64,000 nucleotides of DNA from Burkholderia sp. Bp8992 (GTDB lineage: Bacteria; Pseudomonadota; Gammaproteobacteria; Burkholderiales; Burkholderiaceae): positions 124,001-188,000 of the forward strand of contig NZ_QTQI01000008.1 of the NCBI RefSeq assembly GCF_003853705.1. The letters are read 5' to 3'. Both the position numbers and the translations under genes were made by a program. Of this stretch, positions 17,850 to 25,254 are shown in pieces. Numbering within the stretch: position 1 is the first letter of the stretch; each line of letters opens with the position of its first letter. Under the pieces are notes generated by a model. The model had not been told where the DNA came from and did not search any database. It worked only from the letters and a program-made list of their open reading frames with translations.

Positions 17850-18671
17850 TCAGCCCAGCTTGAAATCGATCGGCACGTTGACCCAGCCGTCGACGGCTTC
17901 GTCGCCGCGCTTCGCGGGCACGAACGTCCAGCGCTTCACGGCGGCCACCGCCGCGTTGTCGAGTACGCGGCGGCCGCTGCTCGTGCGGACGTCGACGGAA
18001 TCGGGCGTGCCGCTCGCGAGCACGTGCACGCGCAGCACGACGCGCCCTTCCCAGCCCTGGTCCTGCGCGAATGCCGGATAGTCGGGCGCCGGGTTGCGCA
18101 GGTACGCCGCGTCGCCGATCGGTGCGGTTTCGCGCACGGGTGCGGCGGGCGTTGGCGCCGGAGCCTGGGCCGCCGGGGCGGCAATGGCCGGCGCCGTCGG
18201 CACGGGTGCGGTGTCGCGCGACGCCTGCGGCACCGCGACCGGTGCGGGCGCCGGATGCGGAACGGCCGCGCGCGGCGTCGGCGGCTTCGGCGAACTCGGC
18301 GCCTGCTTCAACGGCTTCGGCGGCACGACCGGCGGTGGCGGATGCGCGGCTTGCGGCAGCGGCTCGGGCGGCCGCGTCAGCTCCACCGTCATCGGCAGCG
18401 GCCTTGGCGGCTGCACGGGCGGTGCGGCAGGTGCGTGCGCAACCAGCAGCGCGACGCCCGCATGCAGCGCCGCGACGGCGAGCGCAATCGCGCCCGCGCC
18501 GCGCCATCCGCTCGCCGCTGCCGGCCGCGCGTCAGCGTGCGCAGACGGCGCCACCGAAGCTGGCCGCGCAACCACCGCAACTGCAGCAACCGCAGCAGCC
18601 GCGCGCGGCGCAGCACGCGCCGCATGCCGGCGCGCCGGCGGTGCGCCGTATTCGATCGTCAGCCCTGTCAT
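17850..18671 (-). CDS. tonB: TonB energy-transducing protein
   Basis: The protein is 273 residues. An unusually long Ala/Arg-rich cytoplasmic N-terminus (~55 residues) precedes the membrane anchor (AGAIALAVAALHAGVALLVA). A long Pro-rich periplasm-spanning segment follows (PPVQPPRPLPMTVELTRPPEP, PPPPVVPPKPLKQ), then the C-terminal TonB domain (PDYPAFAQDQGWEGRVVLRVHVLASG ... RWTFVPAKRG). It carries energy from ExbBD to the receptor. It is encoded between two desulfinase-like genes, so it is probably dedicated to this uptake system rather than to iron. Confidence 0.93.
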   Translation of the reverse strand: MTGLTIEYGAPPARRHAARAAPRAAAAVAAVAVVARPASVAPSAHADARPAAASGWRGAGAIALAVAALHAGVALLVAHAPAAPPVQPPRPLPMTVELTRPPEPLPQAAHPPPPVVPPKPLKQAPSSPKPPTPRAAVPHPAPAPVAVPQASRDTAPVPTAPAIAAPAAQAPAPTPAAPVRETAPIGDAAYLRNPAPDYPAFAQDQGWEGRVVLRVHVLASGTPDSVDVRTSSGRRVLDNAAVAAVKRWTFVPAKRGDEAVDGWVNVPIDFKLG

Positions 18672-18704
18672 GTTCGCCTCCTTGCAATGACGCGCCGCGG
18701 CGCG

Positions 18705-19751
18705 CTACGCGACCCACGCATGGCGGTGCCGGTCGATCTGCGTGAACGGCGCCGGATCGATCCACGCGCGCGCGTCGAAATCGCGTTCGAGAAACCCCCA
18801 CTCGACGAGGAAATCCTTGAACGCGACCAGGCCGTCGATCGACGTCGGCGCGAGCCCCGTCTCCAGATGGCGATGCACGTCCGCACCGTACGCGTAGCGC
18901 ACCCATTCGTCGGACGCGCGCGTTTCGCGGCCGATATAGGCGACCGTCTCCGCCGGATGGCGCGCAGCCCAGTCGCCCGCGCCGACCACGACCGACAGGA
19001 AGCGGCTCACGAGATCGGGGCGCGTGTCGATCAGCGCGCGGTCGACGGTCAGCGTGCGCGGCGTGCCGTTGCCGATCCGCACCAGCGGATCGGGATGCGC
19101 GCCGAGATCGATGACGACCTGCGCGTCGATCAGGTGCACGGTTTCCAGCCCGGCCACGCCCTTCACGAACACTGCGTCGACGTCGCCGCGCACGAGCGCC
19201 GCGATCTCGATTCCATACTCGTGCGGGCCGCGCGTGAACGACGCGGGCCCGGTGCGGCGCTCGCGCGTGTCGGGCAGGTCGACCCATTCGGCATCGCCGT
19301 GGCCGAGCCCTTCCAGCTCGAGCGCGCTCAGGAAGCCCTTCAGCGCGGCGGCCCGCCAGAAGTCGATGCTGATCGCATGGCGCGGCAACCCGAGCCGCCG
19401 GCCGCGCAGATCCCGCGCGGTGCGAATGCCGCGCTCCGGCAACGTGACGATCGCCTGGAATTCGTTGGTCCACGACAGGCCGATCACGCGCGTATCGGCA
19501 CCGCGTGCCCGCGCCCACAGCGCGGGAATGTTGCCGCCCTGCCGGAACGAGTGCGGCAGGCTGTGATCGAAGTGCGATTCGCGCTTGTCGGCATCGGCCA
19601 TCTCCTGCAGCGAATTCAGCACGATGCCTTCCGGCCCGAACTCCTCGTCGAACCAGCCGCGATGCACGGCGATGCCGAGCGCGGTCGGCACCGGGCAGCG
19701 CGTGTACCAGAGTGCGTCGCAGGCCGTGGCCTGCGCTGCGAGTGTCGTCAT
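18705..19751 (-). CDS. DszB-like desulfinase / NMT1-THI5-fold protein, copy B
   Basis: The protein is 348 residues with no signal peptide. It is a close paralogue of copies A and C. The block LWYTRCPVPTALG supplies Cys19, and HFDHSLPHSFRQGG supplies His60, Arg70 and Gly73, which match DszB His60/Arg70/Gly73 even in numbering. Later blocks include LRGRRLGLPRHAISIDFWRA and AVFVKGVAGLETVHL. It should release sulfite from a sulfinate in the cytoplasm. It follows the SsuD-like monooxygenase by 50 bp, which fits oxygenation followed by desulfination. Confidence 0.8.
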   Translation of the reverse strand: MTTLAAQATACDALWYTRCPVPTALGIAVHRGWFDEEFGPEGIVLNSLQEMADADKRESHFDHSLPHSFRQGGNIPALWARARGADTRVIGLSWTNEFQAIVTLPERGIRTARDLRGRRLGLPRHAISIDFWRAAALKGFLSALELEGLGHGDAEWVDLPDTRERRTGPASFTRGPHEYGIEIAALVRGDVDAVFVKGVAGLETVHLIDAQVVIDLGAHPDPLVRIGNGTPRTLTVDRALIDTRPDLVSRFLSVVVGAGDWAARHPAETVAYIGRETRASDEWVRYAYGADVHRHLETGLAPTSIDGLVAFKDFLVEWGFLERDFDARAWIDPAPFTQIDRHRHAWVA

Positions 19752-19801
19752 GGTGAGTGTCCTTGTCGATGTCGTTGTGACGCGCGGGGAAGCAGCCGCG
19801 C

Positions 19802-20974
19802 TCAGGCGCCGGCCACGCGCAGCGCCGCCTGCGTGCCGCGCGCATTCAGCGCGCCGTCGACGAGCGGCAGCACCTCCTCGCCCACGCGGTACGCCTCTTC
19901 GAGATGCGGGTTGCTCGCGAGGATGAACGTCGACACGCCGATGTCGACGTATTCCGCGAGCCGCTCGGCCACCTGCTCGTGGCTGCCGACGATCACGCAG
20001 CCGGGGCCGCCGCGAATCTGCGACATCCCGGCCCACAGGTTCGGGCCGACGATCAGGTCGTCGAAGTGCTGCGTATTGCCCTGGTGCAGCGCGAACTGGC
20101 GCTTCGCTCCGACCGACTCAGACGATTCGCCGCGCCCGCCGAAGCCGTTGCGCGTCGTGTCGCCCACGGTTGCGAACATCTGCCGCAATTCGGCCCACGC
20201 CTGCTCCTCGGTTTCGCGCGCCAGGATGTCGATGCGCATGCCGAAGCGCAGGTCGCGCTCGGCGTTCTTCCGGTCGAGCGCGCGCCGCGCCGCATCGATC
20301 ACTTCCTTCTGCTTCGCGAGCGGCTCGCCCCAGCTCAGGTGCACGTCGCCGTGCTTCGCGGCGACCGCGAGCGCGGCGTCGCTCGCGCCGGCCAGATAGA
20401 TCCGCGGCGGCTTCTGCCCGCTCAGCGGCGGCAGCAGGCCGCCGGCCTCGACGCGATAGAAGCGGCCGTCGAACGTGAACGGCGCGCCGGCCGCGACGCC
20501 CTTCACGACATCGAGGAATTCGTCGGTGCGCGCGTAGCGGCTGTCGTGGTCGATGAAGTCGCCATACGCGCGCTGGTCGGGCCCGCCGCCGCCCGTGACG
20601 ACGTTCCACTCGACGCGGCCGCGGCTGATCCGCTGCAGGCTCGCGGCCATCTGCGCCGCATAGACGGGATGCACGAAATGCGGCTGCAGCGCGATCAGGA
20701 GCCGCAGCCGGCGCGTCTCGCGCGCCAGCGCGGCCGCGACGACCCACGGCTCCTCGGTGAAGCGGAAGATCGGAATCAGCGCGCCATGGAAGCCGGCGAT
20801 GTCGGCCGCGCGGGCGACCTGCGACAGATAGTCGATATAGCCGAAATCGTCGTCGTCGACTTTCGGCGCGACGCGCGACGCGCGCTGGCGGTTCCATTCG
20901 CCGCGCGTATGCAGATCGTGCGCGCGCCGGCCGTCGCCGTGCATCGGCAGGCGCCACAGAAATTCAACAGCCAT
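19802..20974 (-). CDS. SsuD-like LLM-class flavin-dependent monooxygenase
   Basis: The protein is 390 residues from the ATG at 20974 (MAVEFLWRLPMHGDGR). It aligns over its length with the FMNH2-dependent alkanesulfonate monooxygenase SsuD, sharing LSWGEP, VGPNLWAGMSQIRGG and NPHLEEAYRVGEEVLPLVD. The positions of SsuD active-site residues, compared from memory, differ: Cys54 is Thr (RFTEEPW), His228 is Asp (RIDILARE) and Tyr331 is Asn (ASNPHLEEAYR). Arg226 and Arg297 are kept. The substrate is therefore probably not a simple alkanesulfonate; a sulfone-to-sulfinate reaction would fit the desulfinase-like partners. It is the first gene of the seven-gene minus-strand operon, behind a sigma-54 promoter. 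Confidence 0.88.
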   Translation of the reverse strand: MAVEFLWRLPMHGDGRRAHDLHTRGEWNRQRASRVAPKVDDDDFGYIDYLSQVARAADIAGFHGALIPIFRFTEEPWVVAAALARETRRLRLLIALQPHFVHPVYAAQMAASLQRISRGRVEWNVVTGGGGPDQRAYGDFIDHDSRYARTDEFLDVVKGVAAGAPFTFDGRFYRVEAGGLLPPLSGQKPPRIYLAGASDAALAVAAKHGDVHLSWGEPLAKQKEVIDAARRALDRKNAERDLRFGMRIDILARETEEQAWAELRQMFATVGDTTRNGFGGRGESSESVGAKRQFALHQGNTQHFDDLIVGPNLWAGMSQIRGGPGCVIVGSHEQVAERLAEYVDIGVSTFILASNPHLEEAYRVGEEVLPLVDGALNARGTQAALRVAGA

Positions 20975-21044
20975 CGGGATTCTCCTTGTCGGCCCGTTCG
21001 GATTGCGTGCGGCACCGGCGTGCCGCGCGTATGCAGCGCTGTAA

Positions 21045-21060
21045 AGCACGCGGTATGCCA
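21045..21060 (-). promoter_or_regulatory. Sigma-54 promoter of the LLM-tonB-exbBD operon
   Basis: The minus strand reads TGGCATACCGCGTGCT: the -24 GG and -12 GC are 10 bases apart. The -12 element is GTGCT instead of TTGCT, so it is a weaker match than the divergent promoter. It is about 70 bp before the start codon at 20974. Confidence 0.6.
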
Positions 21061-21208
21061 ACGCACTCGCCGACGCGCGTGCGCAGCCGCCGGCCGGTAT
21101 GCGCGGCGCCTTGCGGGCCGGGCGTCGACGGCCATCGACGCACACACGCCGGCGGGGCCGACGTCACGAAAGCGAACTGTCGCCGTGCTGCTGCACCGAG
21201 CACACCGG

Positions 21209-21254
21209 TGCTGCCCGCGCAACAGCACCCGATGCGACTGTTGCTCACGCAACA
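21209..21254. promoter_or_regulatory. Two activator-site candidates (TGTTGC-N4-GCAACA)
   Basis: Copy 1, TGCTGC-CCGC-GCAACA (21209-21224), has one mismatch between arms. Copy 2, TGTTGC-TCAC-GCAACA (21239-21254), is perfect and extends by one more pair to CTGTTGC/GCAACAG. Their centres are 30 bp apart, three helical turns, so bound dimers would lie on the same face. They sit ~150 bp from one sigma-54 promoter and ~90 bp from the other, the normal range for enhancer-binding proteins. Confidence 0.7.
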
Positions 21255-21329
21255 GCCGATACGCCGGCCGATGCGCGACGCATCTCACGCGATGCCCGCG
21301 CCGCGTGCCGCACGGCCGTTTCCGCTCAC

Positions 21330-21345
21330 TGGCCCGGAACTTGCA
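21330..21345 (+). promoter_or_regulatory. Sigma-54 promoter of the desulfinase-C/ABC operon
   Basis: TGGCCCGGAACTTGCA carries the invariant GG (21331-21332) and GC (21343-21344) separated by 10 bases, with a perfect TTGCA -12 element. It lies ~70 bp upstream of the ATG at 21414. Confidence 0.8.
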
Positions 21346-21413
21346 ACGTGACACGGCCCGCGCGGGCGACACCGCGCATCGACCATGCTTACCCAGACAG
21401 GGGAATCACACAC

Positions 21414-22490
21414 ATGACAGACAGGCCCGATTCGTCATCGGACAAGCAGCAGACGTTCTGGTACGCCCGATCGCCCGTGCCGACGCCGCTCGGCATCGCC
21501 GTGCACCTCGGCTGGCTCAACGGCGAGACGTCGGCCGACGGCGTCGCGATCCGCTCGCCGCGCGGCGCCACGCGGCACGACGTGTCGTCGATCAGCGATC
21601 ACACGCTCGCGCAGTCGTTCCGCCAGGGCGGCAGCATCCCCGCGATGTGGGCACGCTCGAGCGACGCGAACACGCGCGTGATCGGGTTGTCGTGGGTCGA
21701 CGAATCGCAATTGATCCTCGCACGGCCCGAGTCGGGCATCCGCTCGGTGAAGGCGTTGCGCGGGCGCCGGATCGCGATCCCGAGCCGCCCCGACGACCGC
21801 ATCGACATCTTTCGCGCATCGGCGCTGCGCGGCTTCGTCAACGCATTGAGCCTCGACGGACTGACCACGCGCGACGTCGAGCTCGTCGACGTGCGCGCAC
21901 GCACGCTGCAGGCCGTCGGGCCCGCACGCGCGGCAGACCTGTTCGCGTCGCCGCATGGCTTTTCGAGCCGCGCGCTGTACGCAGCCGAGGCCGGTGCGCT
22001 GCTGCGCGGCGAAGTCGACGCGATCTACGTGAAGGGCTCGACGGGCCTCGAGATCGCGCAGTTGATCGGCGCGCACGTCGTGATCGACTTCGGTTTCCAT
22101 CCGGAGCGCTCGATCCGCAACAACAACGGCACGCCGCGCCCGCTGACGGTCAACGCGGACGTGCTCGCGAACCACCCGGACATCGTCGCCGGCTTCCTGA
22201 AGCTCGTGGTCGCCGCCGGCGAATGGGCGAGCACGCATCCCGACGAAACCGCGCACTACGTGGCCGGCGAAACCGCATCGTCGATCGACTGGGTACGCGC
22301 CGCGTACGGCAACCAGCTGCATCGCCACCTCGGCGTCAATCTGGATGACGAATCGGTCGCCGCGCTCGACGAGTTCAAGACGTTCCTGCACGACCACGGC
22401 TTCCTGAAAGCCGACTTCGACGTCGCCGACTGGATCGACCCGCGCCCGCTCGCCGACGTGCTGCGGCCGTCGCTGCAGAAACGCGCGTGA
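21414..22490 (+). CDS. DszB-like paralogue C, lacking the catalytic Cys and His
   Basis: The protein is 358 residues from the ATG at 21414 (MTDRPDSSSDKQQ), without a signal peptide. It is clearly homologous to copies A and B across the whole length. The key block reads FWYARSPVPTPLG, so the catalytic Cys is Ser20. The DszB His60 position is Ile60 (SISDHTLAQSFRQGG), while Arg70 and Gly73 remain. It therefore cannot use the DszB Cys nucleophile. It may bind substrate, act as a sensor or chaperone, or catalyse another reaction. It is the first gene of the plus-strand sigma-54 operon, 31 bp before the ABC binding protein. Confidence 0.8.
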   Translation: MTDRPDSSSDKQQTFWYARSPVPTPLGIAVHLGWLNGETSADGVAIRSPRGATRHDVSSISDHTLAQSFRQGGSIPAMWARSSDANTRVIGLSWVDESQLILARPESGIRSVKALRGRRIAIPSRPDDRIDIFRASALRGFVNALSLDGLTTRDVELVDVRARTLQAVGPARAADLFASPHGFSSRALYAAEAGALLRGEVDAIYVKGSTGLEIAQLIGAHVVIDFGFHPERSIRNNNGTPRPLTVNADVLANHPDIVAGFLKLVVAAGEWASTHPDETAHYVAGETASSIDWVRAAYGNQLHRHLGVNLDDESVAALDEFKTFLHDHGFLKADFDVADWIDPRPLADVLRPSLQKRA

Positions 22491-22521
22491 GCCCCTTTAC
22501 CGTTCACTGCCCGGGACCATC

Positions 22522-23628
22522 ATGAAACACACGCTCTCCCTCGCCTCGCTGCGCCGCCCGCTGCGCGCGCTGCTCGCCGCGCTGCCGCTGGCCGCCGCGT
22601 CGCTCGCGGCACCGGCCGTCCATGCGCAGGACGCGCCCAAGGTCGTGCGCATCGCCGTCGTCGCGTATTCGAGCGGCGGCAAGACGCAATACGCGGGCGC
22701 CTCCGCGCTGATCGACGCCGACAAGTCGCTCGAGAAAGCGCTCGCCGCAAGGCACGTGCAGCTGCAATGGGTGCCCGTGTCGACCGCGGCGGTCGGCACG
22801 CTCGTCAACGAGGCATTCACGAACGGCAGCATCGATTTCGCGGGCTACGGCGACCTGCCGTCGGTCGTCGTCAACGCGTCGGGCACGCACACGCGGCTGA
22901 TCGTGCCGGGCGGCGCCGGCAGCAACACGTATCTCGTCGTGCCCGCCGGCTCGACCGCGAAGTCGATCGTCGACCTGAAGGGCAAGCGCATCGCGCTCAA
23001 TCGCGGCCGGCCGTGGGAAGTCACGTTCGGCAAGCTGCTTGCCGAGAACGGGCTGAAGCTGTCCGACTTCAAGATCTACAACCTCGATCCGCAGGCCGGC
23101 GCGGCGGCCGTCGCGGCCGGTCGCGTCGACGGCTTCTTCACGCTGTCCGACGCGTACTCGCTCGTCGATAAGCAGGTCGGCAAGATCATCTGGTCGACCA
23201 AGACCGCACCCGACGACTGGAAGATGCGCGCGGAACTATGGGCGTCCGACGATTTCGTGCGGCGCTACCCCGACATCACGCAGCTCGTCGCGACCGCCTA
23301 CGTGCGCGCCGCGCACTGGATCTCGCAGCCGCAGAACCGCGATGCGTACGTGAAGATCCTGAGTGCGTCGGGCCAGCCCGAAAGCGTCGTGCGCCGTGAA
23401 TACGCGGACGAATCGACGCCGTGGAAAGAGCAATGGACGCCGCTCTTCACGCCGGCGCTGACCGGCCACTACCGCGACGTCGTCGCGTACAGCCGCCAGG
23501 CCGGCCTGACGTCCGCGCCGGTCGACGTGAACGCGCTGCTCGCGCCGACCTTCGTGTCGACCGCGCTCAAGCAGCTCGGCCTCGACGGTTACTGGCGCGC
23601 CGACGCCGCGCGCGTCGCGAGCCGCTGA
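22522..23628 (+). CDS. ABC transporter periplasmic substrate-binding protein (SsuA/sulfonate-type)
   Basis: The protein is 368 residues with a clear Sec signal peptide (LRALLAALPLAAASLAAPAVHAQDA). The NMT1/SsuA-type domain follows: VRIAVVAYSSGGKTQY, NGSIDFAGYGDLPSVVVNASG, LIVPGGAGSNTYLVVPAGS and SIVDLKGKRIALNRGRPWEVTFGKLL. It is a genuine secreted binding protein, unlike the three DszB-like neighbours that share its fold. It overlaps the first permease by one base (TGATG). The ligand is probably an organosulfur anion, judged from context only. Confidence 0.9.
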   Translation: MKHTLSLASLRRPLRALLAALPLAAASLAAPAVHAQDAPKVVRIAVVAYSSGGKTQYAGASALIDADKSLEKALAARHVQLQWVPVSTAAVGTLVNEAFTNGSIDFAGYGDLPSVVVNASGTHTRLIVPGGAGSNTYLVVPAGSTAKSIVDLKGKRIALNRGRPWEVTFGKLLAENGLKLSDFKIYNLDPQAGAAAVAAGRVDGFFTLSDAYSLVDKQVGKIIWSTKTAPDDWKMRAELWASDDFVRRYPDITQLVATAYVRAAHWISQPQNRDAYVKILSASGQPESVVRREYADESTPWKEQWTPLFTPALTGHYRDVVAYSRQAGLTSAPVDVNALLAPTFVSTALKQLGLDGYWRADAARVASR

Positions 23629-24443
23629 TGGCGGCACGCGCCCTCACGCCGAACGGCTCGCGCGCAGTCCGCCTGCCTGGCGTCGCGCGGCTCGGCGAGC
23701 ATGCGCTGTGGTGGGTCACGCCCGTCGCATTCGCCGCGCTGTGGTGGCTCGCGAGCGCGCAGCGCTGGTTTCCGCCGCAGCTCGTCGTGCCGCCCGAGCG
23801 CCTCGCGGCGACGTTGCGCACGCTGCTCGACACCGGCGAACTGCGCGACAACCTGCTGATCACGCTGCATCGCCTCGTGCTCGGTTTCGCCATCGGCGCA
23901 ACCGGCGGCGCCGCATTCGGCATCCTGCTCGCGCGCAGCCGGCTGTTCGCCGACTATCTGCGGCCGACGTTCGACCTCCTGCGGCAAGTGCCGACGCTCA
24001 CGCTGATCCCGCTGCTGATCCTGCTGATCGGCGTCGACGAGCCGCTGAAGCTCGTCGTGGTCGGCAAGGCCGTGTTCTTCCCGGTCGCGCTGGCCGCGTA
24101 CACGGGCGTACACGATGCGCCGCGCGATCTCGTCGAAATGGCACGTCACTACGGGCTCGGCCGTTTCGCGCTGTTGCGCGACGTGCTGCTGCCGGCCGCG
24201 CTGCCGCCGCTGCTGACGGGCGTGCGAATCGCGCTCGCGCGCGCGTGGCTCGCACTCGTCGCGGTCGAGCTGCTCAGTGCCGACAGCGGGATCGGCCAGA
24301 TGATGGAACTCGCGCGGCAGATGCTGCGGCTCGACGTGGTGCTCGTCGACGTCGCGGTGATCGGGCTGATCGGCTTCGCGCTCGACCGATCGATCGCGCT
24401 CGTGCAGCGCTATGCATTGCGCTGGCAGACACCCTCGCGCTGA
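23628..24443 (+). CDS. ABC transporter permease (SsuC/TauC type), first
   Basis: The protein is 271 residues with about six membrane segments. The EAA loop reads VEMARHYGLGRFALLRDVLLPAALPPLLTGVRI, as in nitrate/sulfonate/taurine permeases. The ATG overlaps the stop of the binding-protein gene. It would pair with the second permease downstream as a heterodimer. Confidence 0.9.
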   Translation: MAARALTPNGSRAVRLPGVARLGEHALWWVTPVAFAALWWLASAQRWFPPQLVVPPERLAATLRTLLDTGELRDNLLITLHRLVLGFAIGATGGAAFGILLARSRLFADYLRPTFDLLRQVPTLTLIPLLILLIGVDEPLKLVVVGKAVFFPVALAAYTGVHDAPRDLVEMARHYGLGRFALLRDVLLPAALPPLLTGVRIALARAWLALVAVELLSADSGIGQMMELARQMLRLDVVLVDVAVIGLIGFALDRSIALVQRYALRWQTPSR

Positions 24444-24465
24444 CCCTGACTGGAACCGCTTCGGC

Positions 24466-25254
24466 ATGACCTTCGCATCCCGCGCTTTCTCGCTCGCCCC
24501 GCTGCGCCGTCGCGCACGCGGCCTCGTCGTGCCGGCCTTGCTGGTTGCCGCGTGGCAAGTCGCGTCGTCCGGCGACGCGGCCCATCAATACGCATTCGTA
24601 CCGCTGCAGCAGGTCGGCGCGGCGCTCGTCGAACTCGCCCGCAGCGGCGAACTCATGACCGATCTCGGCGCGAGCCTGCGCCGCACGACGCTCGGGCTCG
24701 GCTTCGGCGTCGCGTCCGGGCTCGTGTTCGGCGCGGCGATGGCGCGTTCGACGCTCGCACGCAAGCTCGCCGAACCGGCGTTCCAGGCGCTGCGCTACGT
24801 GCCGCTGCTCGGGCTGATTCCGCTACTGAGCCTGTGGGCCGGCACCGGCGAATTCGCGAAGGTGTTCATCATCGCGCTCGCCGCGTTCTATCCGATGACC
24901 ACCGCCAGCTTCGACGGGCTGGGCCGCGTCGATCCGCGCTATGTCGAACTCGCGCAGTCGTATCGGCTGACGCGTGCCGGCCTGTGGCGCGACGTGCTGA
25001 TTCCGGGCGCATTGCCCGACCTGTTCGCGGGCGTGCTGCAGGCCGTGCCGTTCGCGTGGATCACCGCGACCAGCAGCGAGCTGCTGTTCAATACGGGCGC
25101 CGGGGTCGGCAGCCTGATGCAGAACGCGCAGGCCGGCGCGCGCGCCGACGTGCTGCTGGTGTGTGTGCTGGGTGTGACGGCACTGGCCGTCGCGATGAGC
25201 GCGTTATGCGAGCGGGTCGCGCAGCGCGCGCTGCGCTGGCGCGATCACGCCTGA
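24466..25254 (+). CDS. ABC transporter permease (SsuC/TauC type), second
   Basis: The protein is 262 residues from the ATG at 24466 (MTFASRAFS). It has the same fold as the preceding permease with EAA loop VELAQSYRLTRAGLWRDVLIPGALPDLFAGV. The last 10 bases overlap the convergent activator gene. No ATPase gene of this transporter is present anywhere in the window, so an unlinked SsuB-type subunit would be required. Confidence 0.9.
   Translation: MTFASRAFSLAPLRRRARGLVVPALLVAAWQVASSGDAAHQYAFVPLQQVGAALVELARSGELMTDLGASLRRTTLGLGFGVASGLVFGAAMARSTLARKLAEPAFQALRYVPLLGLIPLLSLWAGTGEFAKVFIIALAAFYPMTTASFDGLGRVDPRYVELAQSYRLTRAGLWRDVLIPGALPDLFAGVLQAVPFAWITATSSELLFNTGAGVGSLMQNAQAGARADVLLVCVLGVTALAVAMSALCERVAQRALRWRDHA

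Larger units (their letters stand above)
20975..21413. other. Divergent regulatory region between the LLM operon and the desulfinase-C/ABC operon
   Basis: No gene is seen. The region contains outward-facing sigma-54 promoters (21045-21060 minus, 21330-21345 plus) flanking two copies of a 6-4-6 inverted repeat (21209-21224 and 21239-21254). The layout is that of a shared enhancer for two divergent sigma-54 promoters. Confidence 0.7.

Noticed and set aside
15583-22490. Annotation of the three NMT1/THI5-fold proteins simply as ABC substrate-binding proteins
   Set aside because: They lack signal peptides and two keep the DszB catalytic Cys/His/Arg, so a cytoplasmic desulfinase role is more consistent. 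The true binding protein is at 22522-23628.
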